Program-made: the position numbers and the translations under genes
Shown here: piece by piece, positions 27,871 through 37,842 of the stretch
Layout of the letters: each line of letters begins with the position of its first letter
Numbering within the stretch: the first letter of the stretch is position 1
Assembly: GCA_944389835.1 (NCBI GenBank)
Contig: CALXNU010000008.1
Coordinates: 1 to 49,124, forward strand
DNA from: an uncultured Succinivibrionaceae bacterium
Lineage (GTDB): Bacteria > Pseudomonadota > Gammaproteobacteria > Enterobacterales > Succinivibrionaceae
Direction: 5' to 3'
Length of the DNA stretch: 49,124 nt
Notes under the pieces: generated by a model
Told to the model about the DNA's origin: nothing
The model's database searches: none
The model's input: the letters and a program-made list of their open reading frames with translations, nothing else

Positions 27871-29193
27871 TTAGGCTTTAAGTTTCTCTTTAACCAAGCT
27901 TTCAATTACCTTGGCACAATTTTCAATACCAATGGTGCCAACATCTAAACTTAAATGATAGTTTTTAGGGTCATTGATATTCTTGCCAGTATAGTGCAAA
28001 TAATGTTCAGCGCGTCTTTTATCATTTGTACTCATGGCCTTAAGAGCCTCTTCTTTATCTTGATGATAATGCTCTTTGCAAAATTGAAGCTTCTTATCAA
28101 GGAGAGCATATAAAAAGACATTAAGACATTTAGGATTATCTTTTAAAATATCATTAGCTCCACGTCCAACAATTACACAGGCTTTCTCTTTGGCCAAGGA
28201 GCGAATTACCTTAGCGCAGGCTACATATAAAGCATCCTGTTTGGACATGGATTTTTCAGGTGGAGCAAAATAATCTTGCATAATCATCTCATAGAGCAAA
28301 GAGCTGTCCATTGCTTGATCATTTTGACTTACATAATCAAGGGATAGTCCTGATTCTTTGGAGATCATTTGAATAAGATCAGTGTCATAGAAAGCAAGTT
28401 TAAGATCATCTGCAAGCTTTTTACCAATAATCCTACCTCCGCAACCATATTCGCGGGCGATGGTAATGACAAGTTTAAAATCCTCTTTAAGATCGGACGT
28501 TTGAGAGGCAATGCTCGTAGGATCTTTAGTAAACCAAGTATTTAAAAACTTAAGTTTAGGCATGAAAATTCTAACTAAAGGTCCGACGCATAAGGCACCG
28601 ATTAAAGTGCCTTCTCTGACACCTTCAATGGCACTTAATTTGGTGAAAATTAAAGAGAAGATTACCGCTAAAAAGACTAAGGTTAGATCAAAGGCCATTT
28701 TGACATAGCCAAACTCAAATTTAAGGCGCGTTGCTATAAGTTTTACAGTGGCCTCACCTGAGATCATAGTGGCATTTGCTGTAACTTGCAGTGATACGCT
28801 AAAAGCTAGAGTTATGGCACCTAAAATTAAGAGGCTAAAAGCTCCTATATAAGGTAAGGTAGGGGCTAAAAAGAGATTTAAAACCATCATGCCCACATCA
28901 ATTGAGGCAGCGAAAATAAAGGAAATGGGAATTTGTAAAAAAAGTTGCAAGTATTGCTCTTTTCTTTGTGCTTTGGGCCATAAAAAATACTGAATTACAA
29001 TGAGCAGAATATTAAATAAGAAGGTAATTTCACCTAAAGATAAGGGCGTGTGTAAAGAGAGCACGTAATTTGGGGATGAAATTGGGGTATTACCTAAGTT
29101 TGCTCTTGCAACCATTGCAATAGCAAAGCCTTGCAAGAAAAGGGAGATAAAGAAAATAAAATAACGTTTGCTAAGTTCGGTTTTAGTGCGCAT
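27871..29193 (-). CDS. YczE-like membrane protein fused to a cytidylate-kinase-like domain
   Basis: A 440-residue two-domain protein. Residues about 1-215 carry five or six hydrophobic segments of the YczE/YitT-like membrane family (SLFLQGFAIAMVARANLGNTP, LGEITFLFN). Residues about 232-440 are a cytidylate-kinase-like domain (Cytidylate_kin2 type): ITIAREYGCGGRIIGKKLADDL gives the phosphate-binding loop, followed by FYDTDLI, VIVGRGAND and YHLSLDVGTIGIENCAKVI. The frame is open across the junction, so fusion rather than two genes. The ATG at the minus-strand start follows AAGG. The fused kinase may phosphorylate a nucleotide or unrelated small molecule; the substrate is unknown. Confidence 0.82.
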   Translation of the reverse strand: MRTKTELSKRYFIFFISLFLQGFAIAMVARANLGNTPISSPNYVLSLHTPLSLGEITFLFNILLIVIQYFLWPKAQRKEQYLQLFLQIPISFIFAASIDVGMMVLNLFLAPTLPYIGAFSLLILGAITLAFSVSLQVTANATMISGEATVKLIATRLKFEFGYVKMAFDLTLVFLAVIFSLIFTKLSAIEGVREGTLIGALCVGPLVRIFMPKLKFLNTWFTKDPTSIASQTSDLKEDFKLVITIAREYGCGGRIIGKKLADDLKLAFYDTDLIQMISKESGLSLDYVSQNDQAMDSSLLYEMIMQDYFAPPEKSMSKQDALYVACAKVIRSLAKEKACVIVGRGANDILKDNPKCLNVFLYALLDKKLQFCKEHYHQDKEEALKAMSTNDKRRAEHYLHYTGKNINDPKNYHLSLDVGTIGIENCAKVIESLVKEKLKA

Positions 29194-29416
29194 AGAAATA
29201 CCTTGTGGACTGTCTAATTTAAAGTTGCGATATTTTATCGTATAAGCTCAAAAAGAAAGAAGAAGATGGAAATTTTTGGTGCAAGAGAGGGCTTAAGAGA
29301 GCTTTTGTGTAAGGCTTTGGTCAAAAGATAGTAAATTATGGCGCAAAAGCGATAAATATGCACTTTCTTTTTAAGAAAAATTTGAGCTAAATAGATCTTT
29401 TTTTGAATTTATGTTT
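29194..29416. other. Intergenic region between the minus-strand cluster and the str operon
   Basis: About 220 bases without a gene that I can support. It is A+T-rich and should hold the divergent promoters of the YczE/kinase gene and of rpsL. Confidence 0.5.
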
Positions 29417-29475
29417 TATAATGGCGTGCCTTTCGTATATACGAAGGCAAGGTAAAGTCTGTCCTAGTAAAGGAC
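29417..29475 (+). promoter_or_regulatory. Promoter -10 and leader palindromes of the str operon
   Basis: TATAAT at 29417-29422 is a perfect -10; I find no good -35 at 16-18 bases. The start of transcription would fall in a palindrome: TTCGTATATACGAA at 29432-29445, extended by TGCC/GGCA at 29427-29430 and 29446-29449. A second small hairpin is GTCCT/AGGAC at 29461-29465 and 29471-29475. AGGAG for rpsL follows. Confidence 0.5.
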
Positions 29476-29497
29476 TAACAGGAGATTTTATTTAAAT

Positions 29498-29872
29498 ATG
29501 GCTACAATTAATCAATTGATCCGCAAACCGCGCGTCAAAGTGGTCTCCAAGAATAAGGTTCCAGCCTTAGAAGGTTGCCCACAAAAGCGTGGCGTTTGCA
29601 CTCGCGTGTATACCACCACGCCAAAGAAGCCGAACTCCGCTATGCGTAAAGCCTGCCGTGTTCGCTTAACTAACGGCTTTGAAGTTACTTCATACATTGG
29701 TGGTGAAGGTCACAACTTACAGGAGCACTCCGTTGTCATGATCCGTGGTGGTCGTGTTAAGGATCTCCCAGGTGTTCGTTATCACACCATTCGTGGTTCC
29801 TTAGACTGCGCAGGCGTTAAGGACCGCAAGCAGGGCCGTTCCAAGTACGGTGTCAAGAAGCCTAAGGCTTAA
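29498..29872 (+). CDS. rpsL: 30S ribosomal protein S12
   Basis: A 124-residue decoding-centre protein. [18 protein letters not shown] and [13 protein letters not shown] are intact with the lysines (K43 and K88 regions) that are changed in streptomycin-resistant mutants, so this is the sensitive form. Length equals E. coli S12. It leads rpsL-rpsG-fusA-tufA. Confidence 0.98.
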   Translation: MATINQLIRKPRVKVVSKNKVPALEGCPQKRGVCTRVYTTTPKKPNSAMRKACRVRLTNGFEVTSYIGGEGHNLQEHSVVMIRGGRVKDLPGVRYHTIRGSLDCAGVKDRKQGRSKYGVKKPKA

Positions 29873-29970
29873 TGGCATCCCCGGAAAGTAAGGCCAAACT
29901 AAGTTATTTGCCAATAAACAATTAAGTTTACCAAATGTTTTGGGAAACCCTGAAGAACGAGGATTTTTAA
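29873..29970 (+). promoter_or_regulatory. rpsL-rpsG spacer, candidate S7 autoregulatory site
   Basis: A 98-base spacer with an AT-rich interior and a small CCAAA/TTTGG hairpin near 29934-29946, ending in a GAGGA ribosome binding site for rpsG. In E. coli a spacer of almost the same length is the S7 repressor target. The correspondence rests on location and length, not a verified motif. Confidence 0.4.
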
Positions 29971-30441
29971 ATGCCAAGACGTCGTGTTGTCGGTCAGCGT
30001 AAAATTCTGCCCGATCCAAAGTTCGGTTCTGAGCTTTTAGCAAAGTTCATCAACGTAGTTATGCTTGATGGTAAGAAGTCTATCGCAGAGAGCATTGTCT
30101 ACGGCGCATTAGATACTATCGCAGAGAAGAGCGGCAAGGAGCACCTCGCCCTGTTCGAGGAGGCTCTCGATCATATCCGCCCATCTGTTGAGGTAAAGTC
30201 CCGCCGTGTTGGCGGTTCCACCTATCAGGTGCCAGTTGAAGTCCGTCCAGCTCGTGGCAATGCCCTTGCTATGCGTTGGTTAGTTGATGCAGCTCGCGCT
30301 CGTCATGAGAAGACCATGGCTGCCCGCTTAGCCGGTGAGATGATGGATGCCGCAGAGAATAAGGGCTCCGCCGTCAAGAAGCGTGAGGATGTTCACCGTA
30401 TGGCTGAGGCTAATAAGGCCTTTGCTCACTTCCGCTGGTAA
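29971..30441 (+). CDS. rpsG: 30S ribosomal protein S7
   Basis: A 156-residue protein that starts assembly of the 30S head. It begins [28 protein letters not shown], and [21 protein letters not shown] is the S7 signature. The length matches the common form of E. coli S7 (156 in strain B). In E. coli, S7 regulates the str operon. GAGGA precedes the ATG; fusA follows after 18 bases. Confidence 0.98.
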   Translation: MPRRRVVGQRKILPDPKFGSELLAKFINVVMLDGKKSIAESIVYGALDTIAEKSGKEHLALFEEALDHIRPSVEVKSRRVGGSTYQVPVEVRPARGNALAMRWLVDAARARHEKTMAARLAGEMMDAAENKGSAVKKREDVHRMAEANKAFAHFRW

Positions 30442-30459
30442 TATCAGAGGTTACATAAA

Positions 30460-32562
30460 TTGCCACGTACAACTCCTATCAGCCTATACCGTAATATCGG
30501 TATTAGTGCTCACATTGATGCAGGCAAAACCACTACTACAGAGCGTATTCTGTTCTACACTGGCAAGAACCACAAATTAGGTGAGGTTCACGACGGTGCA
30601 GCCACCATGGACTGGATGGCTCAAGAGCAGGAGCGCGGCATCACTATTACTTCCGCTGCAACTACTTGCTTCTGGAAGGGTATGGCCCATCAGTTCCCTA
30701 AGCAGTATCGCTTTAACATTATTGACACCCCAGGCCACGTAGACTTTACCATTGAGGTAGAGCGTTCAATGCGTGTTCTTGACGGTGCTGTAATGGTGTA
30801 TTGCGCTGTAGGTGGTGTTCAGCCACAGTCTGAGACCGTATGGCGTCAGGCTAACAAGTATCACGTACCACGTATCGCATTCGTCAACAAGATGGACCGT
30901 ACCGGTGCTAACTTCTTACGTGTTGTAGATCAAATCAAGACTCGTTTGAAGGGCAATCCAGTACCACTTCAACTCCCAATTGGTAAAGAAGATTCTTTCG
31001 TGGGTGTTGTTGACCTCTTAAAGCGTAAAGCAATCGACTGGAATGAGGCCGATCAAGGCGTTACCTTCGAGTACACCGATATTCCAGCTGATATGGTCGA
31101 TGAAGTTGAAGAGTGGCGTGCTAAGATGGTCGAGGCAGCAGCTGAGGCCGATGAGACCTTAATGGACAAGTTCTTCTCAGAAGGTGATTTAACTGAGGAA
31201 GAGATTGTTCAAGGTTTACGCGCTCGTACTTTACGTGGCGAAATTATTCCAATGACCTGCGGTTCAGCCTTTAAGAACAAGGGCGTGCAGGCTATGCTCG
31301 ATGCTGTCGTAATGTACTTACCATCTCCTCTTGATGTACCACCAGTTAAGGGCGAGAAGCTCGATGGTACTCCAGATGAGCGTAAGACTGACGACAAAGA
31401 GCCATTCTCTGCTTTAGCATTCAAGATCGCAACCGATCCATTCGTAGGTAATTTAACCTTCTTACGTTGCTATTCAGGTTGCATCAATTCAGGCGACACC
31501 GTCTTGAATTCTGTTAAGCAAAAGCGTGAGCGTTTTGGTCGTTTAGTGCAAATGCACGCTAACAACCGTAACGAGATTAAGGAAGTCTATGCAGGCGATA
31601 TCGTTGCCGCTATCGGCTTAAAGGAAACCACCACTGGTGATACCCTTTGCGCTGAAAACGCTCCAATTATCTTAGAGCGTATGGAGTTCCCAGATCCTGT
31701 GATCTCCGTTGCTGTTGAGCCTAAGACCAAGTCCGACCAAGAGAAGATGGCTTTAGCCTTAAACCGCTTAGCTCAAGAAGATCCTTCATTCCGTGTTCAC
31801 ACTGATGAAGAGTCAGGTCAGACCATTATTTCTGGTATGGGTGAGTTACACCTCGACATTATTGTTGACCGTATGCGTCGTGAGTTCAACGTTGATTGCA
31901 ACGTTGGTAAGCCTCAAGTTGCATACCGCGAGACCATTCGTTCCAAGGTCGAGCAGGAAGGCAAGTTTGTTCGTCAATCAGGTGGTCGTGGTCAGTATGG
32001 TCACTGCTGGCTCCGTATTGAGCCTTTAGAGGCCGGTAAGGGCTATGAGTTCGTCAACGAAGTAGTCGGTGGTGTTATTCCTAAGGAATACATCCCAGCT
32101 GTGGATAAGGGCGTTCAAGAGCAGATTGCAAACGGTGTTTTAGCAGGCTTCCCAGTAGTTGATGTTAAAGTCACTGTTTACGATGGTTCTTACCACGAAG
32201 TTGACTCTTCAGAAATGGCCTTCAAGATTGCAGGTTCTATGGCCTTTAAGGCTGGCTTTATGAAAGCCAATCCTGTACTCTTAGAGCCTATGATGAAGGT
32301 TGAGGTTGATACTCCTGAGGAGTACATGGGCGATGTGATCGGTGACTTGAACCGTCGTCGTGGTCTTGTTGAGGGTATGGAAGATGGTCCTACCGGCAAG
32401 ATCGTTCGTGCTATGGTTCCATTAGCTGAGATGTTTGGTTACGCAACTGATCTTCGTTCTCAAACCCAGGGTCGTGCTTCATACGTAATGGAATTTGGTC
32501 ATTACGCTGAGGCTCCAAAGAACATTGCTGACGCAGTAATTGCTTCTCGTCAGACTAAGTAA
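30460..32562 (+). CDS. fusA: Elongation factor G
   Basis: A 700-residue GTPase that drives ribosomal translocation. The P-loop is AHIDAGKTT near residues 17-25. DTPGHVDF and NKMDR follow, and the C-terminal domains IV and V are complete ([26 protein letters not shown]). The only start that fits both the protein and the ribosome binding site AGAGG (30446-30450) is TTG at 30460, an uncommon start codon for such a highly expressed gene. Length is close to E. coli EF-G (704). Confidence 0.97.
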   Translation: MPRTTPISLYRNIGISAHIDAGKTTTTERILFYTGKNHKLGEVHDGAATMDWMAQEQERGITITSAATTCFWKGMAHQFPKQYRFNIIDTPGHVDFTIEVERSMRVLDGAVMVYCAVGGVQPQSETVWRQANKYHVPRIAFVNKMDRTGANFLRVVDQIKTRLKGNPVPLQLPIGKEDSFVGVVDLLKRKAIDWNEADQGVTFEYTDIPADMVDEVEEWRAKMVEAAAEADETLMDKFFSEGDLTEEEIVQGLRARTLRGEIIPMTCGSAFKNKGVQAMLDAVVMYLPSPLDVPPVKGEKLDGTPDERKTDDKEPFSALAFKIATDPFVGNLTFLRCYSGCINSGDTVLNSVKQKRERFGRLVQMHANNRNEIKEVYAGDIVAAIGLKETTTGDTLCAENAPIILERMEFPDPVISVAVEPKTKSDQEKMALALNRLAQEDPSFRVHTDEESGQTIISGMGELHLDIIVDRMRREFNVDCNVGKPQVAYRETIRSKVEQEGKFVRQSGGRGQYGHCWLRIEPLEAGKGYEFVNEVVGGVIPKEYIPAVDKGVQEQIANGVLAGFPVVDVKVTVYDGSYHEVDSSEMAFKIAGSMAFKAGFMKANPVLLEPMMKVEVDTPEEYMGDVIGDLNRRRGLVEGMEDGPTGKIVRAMVPLAEMFGYATDLRSQTQGRASYVMEFGHYAEAPKNIADAVIASRQTK

Positions 32563-32575
32563 GTTTTATAAATTA

Positions 32576-32595
32576 GGCGGGGCTTAAGCCTCGCC
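32576..32595 (+). promoter_or_regulatory. Hairpin between fusA and tufA
   Basis: GGCGGGGC at 32576-32583 pairs with GCCTCGCC at 32588-32595 across TTAA, with one G-T pair. No T-run follows, so read-through into tufA is expected. It may be an mRNA processing or stabilising structure. Confidence 0.6.
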
Positions 32596-32616
32596 ACATT
32601 AAAGGAAATTAAAAAA

Positions 32617-33801
<1,185 letters not shown>

Positions 33802-33829
33802 TTAGCTTTTTTATAAGCTGATTCTTAAA

Positions 33830-33862
33830 AGAAAAGAGGGAGCAATCCCTCTTTTCTCGTTT
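33830..33862 (+). terminator. Terminator of the str operon
   Basis: AGAAAAGAGGGA at 33830-33841 pairs perfectly with TCCCTCTTTTCT at 33846-33857 across GCAA. The 3' arm contains T-rich sequence, and CGTTT follows. It ends rpsL-rpsG-fusA-tufA. Confidence 0.75.
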
Positions 33863-33992
33863 AAAGAACCTAAATTTCTAAACTTAAAGTCAAAGCCTTC
33901 CTTAAATTTTTTCCCTTAAAGTGTGCAAAAGTAGCATTCTTGCATCAAATGTAAGTCTCCATAAGATTTTTTTTGTTAAGATTTAAAAAGTA

Positions 33993-34024
33993 TTTTTTGT
34001 GATCTTTGCTTAATTCACAAAAAA
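33993..34024. repeat. Inverted repeat upstream of glpX
   Basis: TTTTTTGTGA at 33993-34002 and TCACAAAAAA at 34015-34024 are perfect arms with a 12-base spacer. The TGTGA/TCACA halves resemble CRP half-sites, but the usual spacing is six. It lies 77 bases before the glpX start and may be an operator or a weak terminator. The rest of the 33863-34100 gap is AT-rich. Confidence 0.45.
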
Positions 34025-34100
34025 AAGCACCGGATTGTTTTAAGATCAAGACAAAATTATGTTTTAATCGCAAAGTCAAAAGCGAATAACAGGAGTCGTT

Positions 34101-35087
34101 ATGTATCAGCATCTAACTGACAAAAATCTGGCCCTTGATTTAGTACGTGTAACTGAGGCCGGAGCTTTGGCTGCTGCTCACTATTTTGGTAAGGGTGATA
34201 AGGAAGCAGCAGATGGCGCAGCTGTTGATGCCATGCGTATTGCCTTTCAAGGTTTACATATTCGTGGCACCGTAATTATTGGTGAAGGTGAGAAAGATCA
34301 TGCTCCAATGCTCTACAACGGTGAGAGTGTCGGTTTTGGTGATGGTCCTGAAGTAGATGTTGCAGTAGATCCAGTTGAAGGAACCTCTGCGGTAGCAAAT
34401 GGACGTTTAAACGCCGTATCAGTAGTGGGTGTGGCTCAAAAAGGAAGCATGTTTAATCCAGGCCACAGCTTCTATTGCAAGAAGATTGCAGTAGGTCGTG
34501 AAGCTGCAGGAGTTATTGATTTAGATGCTCCAGTTAAAGATAACTTAATGAAGATTGCCCGCGCCGTTGGTAAGCCAATTACTGAGGTCAACGTCTTTGT
34601 TTTAGACAAGCCACGTCACAAGAAGTTAGTTCAAGACATTAGAATGGCTGGTGCTAGAGTTAACTTACACAATGATGGTGATGTCGCAGGTGCCTTAATG
34701 GCAGTAGATCCAAGATCTCATATCGATCTTCTCATCGGAACTGGTGGCACTCCTGAGGCAGTTATTACTGCTTGTGCTATTAAAGGCTCAGGTGGTCAAA
34801 TTTTAACTCGTTTAGATCCACAAACTGAAGAAGAGAGAAGACGTCTTATTGAAGATGGTATTGATCTAAATGTCATTCGTGGCGTAGATGATTTAATTAC
34901 CTCAGATCAGTGCTTCTTTGCTGCAACTGGTGTTTCAGAAGGTGAGGTGTTATCAGGTGTTCAGTATCAAGGTGAATATGCTATCACCACTTCTTTAACT
35001 ACTCGTGGTAGAACTGGCACCATGCGTTATATTCAAGCTTGGCACAATCGTAAGAAGTTAGCTAAGATGAGTACTATTCTCTATTAG
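34101..35087 (+). CDS. glpX: Fructose-1,6-bisphosphatase class II
   Basis: A 328-residue enzyme of gluconeogenesis that converts fructose 1,6-bisphosphate to fructose 6-phosphate. The class II motifs are present: VIIGEGEKDHAPML, DVAVDPVEGTSA, and LIGTGGTPEAVITACAIKGSGGQ. Length is near E. coli GlpX (336). The ATG has CAGGAG upstream. It stands alone here, not in a glycerol operon. A decayed copy of its last 50 bases and terminator lies 195 bases downstream. Confidence 0.95.
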   Translation: MYQHLTDKNLALDLVRVTEAGALAAAHYFGKGDKEAADGAAVDAMRIAFQGLHIRGTVIIGEGEKDHAPMLYNGESVGFGDGPEVDVAVDPVEGTSAVANGRLNAVSVVGVAQKGSMFNPGHSFYCKKIAVGREAAGVIDLDAPVKDNLMKIARAVGKPITEVNVFVLDKPRHKKLVQDIRMAGARVNLHNDGDVAGALMAVDPRSHIDLLIGTGGTPEAVITACAIKGSGGQILTRLDPQTEEERRRLIEDGIDLNVIRGVDDLITSDQCFFAATGVSEGEVLSGVQYQGEYAITTSLTTRGRTGTMRYIQAWHNRKKLAKMSTILY

Positions 35088-35113
35088 TTTGAAAATATAG
35101 TATGTAAAAAAAG

Positions 35114-35137
35114 AAGGCTCCTTAAGGGGCCTTTTTA
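35114..35137 (+). terminator. Terminator of glpX
   Basis: AAGGCTCC at 35114-35121 pairs with GGGGCCTT at 35126-35133 (one G-T pair) across TTAA, followed by TTT. The A-run before the stem is also typical. Confidence 0.85.
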
Positions 35138-35281
35138 GTATCTTATATAAGCGCTCATCTTTGACAGTTTCTAAGCTTAAAGCGTTTAACATCAATAAGA
35201 TACATTTTTTAAATGTAGCTATGTCTATGATAAGCTCTTAAGATGGCAAAAACTTTTGACATTGTGGTATCCGCTAGATTT

Positions 35282-35356
35282 AAGCTTGGCACAATCGTAA
35301 GAGGTTTATTTTAGATGAGTACTATTCTTTATAATTTTGAGAATATAGAAAAAATG
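35282..35356 (+). pseudogene. Remnant of glpX 3' end (second copy)
   Basis: This stretch repeats the last codons of glpX and its 3' untranslated part, with substitutions and a small change of length that breaks the frame. No start or upstream homology is present, so it cannot encode a functional protein. Confidence 0.7.
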
Positions 35357-35380
35357 AAGGCTCCTCGTGGAGCCTTTTTA
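35357..35380. terminator. Bidirectional terminator shared by the repeat copy and the SieB-like gene
   Basis: AAGGCTCC at 35357-35364 pairs perfectly with GGAGCCTT at 35369-35376 across TCGT, followed by TTT on the plus strand. On the minus strand the stem is followed by CATTTTTT, which suits the SieB-like gene ending at 35398. Confidence 0.8.
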
Positions 35381-35397
35381 GCATCGTTTAGAAGATC

Positions 35398-36039
35398 TTA
35401 AGCAACTTTTGCAGCAGCTTGAGTTTGATTCTCTTTAGCATTTAAAAGTGAGCCTTGGCCACGATAGGATTTAACAATGATAGTATCGCGGGCAAATCCA
35501 GGGCGACTTTGCATAATTTGGCTAATTTGCTCGTCATCCATCTTAGAGCGTGAAAGACCAATAGATCTATAGGTGATAAATGGACGGGCTTCTTTTGAAA
35601 TCATGAATAAACCTTTATTTTCATTCTCTGTATCATTAGAGGTTAAGGTTAAGATGCCACTGTCTAATAAAGAGTTGACGGTTGGCTCATCTAAAGGTAA
35701 TTCAAGAACGTTACGTCTTTGTAAGACGAACTCACGAAGTAAAGCCTTTTCTGAAAAATCTAAAGTAGAGACGGTTTTTAGCATGTAGTTTTCAGTCTTT
35801 TTCACATGGGTCTTAGTGAAAATTAAGCTAGTTAAAGCAATTAAACCGCGGCTTATAAAAAGTGAAGACTCGATAATGAGAGCTAAATATAAATAAAATT
35901 TCTTACCTTCAATTTTGGCAGCAAGCTCAGGAGATAAAGACTCCAAAGGTAAAAAGAGCATTAATAAAGTTAAGATTAATAACCATAACATGGCAATATT
36001 AAGAAGTTTGGTAAGCTTATTTTCGATGCTAGTATTCAT
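35398..36039 (-). CDS. SieB-like (superinfection exclusion B family) membrane protein
   Basis: A 213-residue protein with two N-terminal membrane segments (about 15-32 and 47-73) and a cytoplasmic C-terminal part. The segment LDFSEKALLREFVLQRRNVLELPLDEPTVNSLLDSGIL resembles the SieB superinfection-exclusion family as I recall it. The lambda SieB protein blocks growth of infecting phages, but many chromosomal relatives have no tested function. No phage genes surround it. Its ribosome binding site is weak (GGGG). The call is from recalled pattern only; a generic membrane protein is the alternative. Confidence 0.5.
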   Translation of the reverse strand: MNTSIENKLTKLLNIAMLWLLILTLLMLFLPLESLSPELAAKIEGKKFYLYLALIIESSLFISRGLIALTSLIFTKTHVKKTENYMLKTVSTLDFSEKALLREFVLQRRNVLELPLDEPTVNSLLDSGILTLTSNDTENENKGLFMISKEARPFITYRSIGLSRSKMDDEQISQIMQSRPGFARDTIIVKSYRGQGSLLNAKENQTQAAAKVA

Positions 36040-36283
36040 AATTTATGCCCCATTTAAGGTAACTAAAATTTATTGTGTGTAAAAATAGAGCATAAGTCAT
36101 GCCAATACTTAGAAAATGGCTTATATAAGCCATTTGTAAAGTCTCTTGTCAAAAAAGCTACGGCCTTTTTAACTTATCTTTTTGGAACTGTAGTCAAAGA
36201 GCCGACAATGTTTGGTCTAATGAGTATATAATTAATTAAGTGTTGCAAATCGAAGTTTTAACTTTGATTTTTGGTGTTCATAA

Positions 36284-36658
<375 letters not shown>

Positions 36659-36691
36659 TAAGGCGCTTTGGCGCCTCACAAAAGGTCGCCT

Positions 36692-37273
36692 ATGTCCAAA
36701 GTTTTCACTGCACTAATTTCTCTTTTCGCAGCCGGAGTTATTACCGGCTGTTCAACTACGCCACCTTCAAATCCTGATAATCTTTGTGCAATTTTTCAGG
36801 AGAAGGATAGTTGGTACGTGGCAGCTCATGAAGTCCATGATAAATATGGAGTACCAATTAATGTGGCGATGGCCATTATGTCAAAAGAATCAGCATTTGT
36901 GGATGATGCAAAACCTCCAATGCGCTGGTTTTTATTTATCCCTTATGGACGGGGTAGTTCTGCATATGGCTATGCTCAAGCTCAAGATCCAGTATGGGAA
37001 GATTATGTCGATGAGGCTGGATCTTTCTTCTCTTCACGTGATGATTTTGCCGATGCTCTAGATTTTATTGCTTGGTATATGACACGCACTAAGAAGGTTA
37101 ATGGCGTGCCTTTAACAGATGCCTATAATCAATACTTAAATTATCATGAAGGGTGGGGCGGCTTTACCCAAGGTACTTATAAAGATAAGGATTGGTTACT
37201 TAATTTAGCGCGTGATGTTCAAGAAACATCAGATCGTTATCGTGAACAACTTTTAAAGTGTAATCTTTATTAA
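36692..37273 (+). CDS. Lipoprotein with SLT (lytic transglycosylase-like) domain
   Basis: A 193-residue predicted outer-membrane-targeted lipoprotein. The signal sequence ends in ITGC with lipidated C20. The domain starts near residue 55; AMAIMSKESAF gives the catalytic-glutamate candidate E66. RGSSAYGYAQA, DDFADALDFIAWYM and YNQYLNYHEGWGGF match the SLT_4-type lytic transglycosylase family. Such enzymes cleave peptidoglycan glycan strands. The ATG at 36692 with AAAGG at 36681-36685 is preferred to the upstream TTG. gmhB follows after eight bases. Confidence 0.85.
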   Translation: MSKVFTALISLFAAGVITGCSTTPPSNPDNLCAIFQEKDSWYVAAHEVHDKYGVPINVAMAIMSKESAFVDDAKPPMRWFLFIPYGRGSSAYGYAQAQDPVWEDYVDEAGSFFSSRDDFADALDFIAWYMTRTKKVNGVPLTDAYNQYLNYHEGWGGFTQGTYKDKDWLLNLARDVQETSDRYREQLLKCNLY

Positions 37274-37281
37274 GGATCTTT

Positions 37282-37827
37282 ATGCAAAAAGCAGTTTTTT
37301 GTGATCGTGATGGGGTTATTAATGTTGATCACGGTTATGTGGGGAAAATTGAAGATTTTCAATTAATTGATGGGGTAATTGAGGCTTTAGCAAGCTTAAG
37401 ACGCAAAGGTTTTATCCTAGTTTTAGTTACCAATCAATCAGGCATTGCAAGAGGCATGTATACGGAAGATGATTTTTGGAAAGTCACCGAATATATGCAA
37501 GATCTCTTATCTTATGATTTAGCTTTATTTGATGCGGTGTATTTTTGCCCACATCTAAAAGATGCTACCGTTGAAGCCTATAGAATGGACTGTGAGTGCC
37601 GCAAGCCTAAAAGCGGGATGTTTTTAAGTGCTAAAGAAGATCTTGACCTTGATATGAGTAAATCCTATATGGTCGGAGATAAGGCTTCTGATTTAATTGC
37701 AGCTTTAGGGGCTAAAGTGCAAAATTTGATTTTAGTAGGCGATCATTTAGCTCAAGAAAAGGAAGCTTTAAAAGATCTTAATTACACTTATTTTAAAGAT
37801 CTAAAAGCTTTTGCTGATTCTTTGTAA
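37282..37827 (+). CDS. gmhB: D-glycero-beta-D-manno-heptose 1,7-bisphosphate 7-phosphatase
   Basis: A 181-residue HAD phosphatase for ADP-heptose synthesis, needed for the inner core of lipopolysaccharide. The motif CDRDGVIN places the nucleophile D8 and acid D10. TNQSGIARG is motif II. A zinc site is formed by CPH and CECRKP, and VGDKASDL is motif IV. Length is close to E. coli GmhB (191). It shows that the cell makes heptose-containing lipopolysaccharide, if the other genes are present. Confidence 0.92.
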   Translation: MQKAVFCDRDGVINVDHGYVGKIEDFQLIDGVIEALASLRRKGFILVLVTNQSGIARGMYTEDDFWKVTEYMQDLLSYDLALFDAVYFCPHLKDATVEAYRMDCECRKPKSGMFLSAKEDLDLDMSKSYMVGDKASDLIAALGAKVQNLILVGDHLAQEKEALKDLNYTYFKDLKAFADSL

Positions 37828-37842
37828 TGTAAGGAGTGCTTT

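Larger units (their letters stand above)
35035..35385 (+). repeat. Degenerate tandem copy of the glpX 3' end and terminator
   Basis: The glpX tail at 35035-35141 is repeated at 35282-35385. Matching blocks in the same order are AAGCTTGGCACAATCGTAAG (first 20), then AGATGAGTACTATTCT, a TTTGA.AATATAG block, an AAGGCTCC stem and CTTTTTAG. About 140 unrelated bases separate them; that spacer contains a TACATTT/AAATGTA hairpin. The second copy has lost its reading frame and any upstream part. Confidence 0.85.

Noticed and set aside
25427-29193. Mobile island between tusB and rpsL
   Set aside because: The three minus-strand genes interrupt the usual tusDCB-rpsL link, but there are no repeats, integrase or tRNA ends at the borders.
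35282-35385. Second functional glpX gene
   Set aside because: Only the last 50 or so bases and the terminator recur; there is no upstream homology or reading frame.
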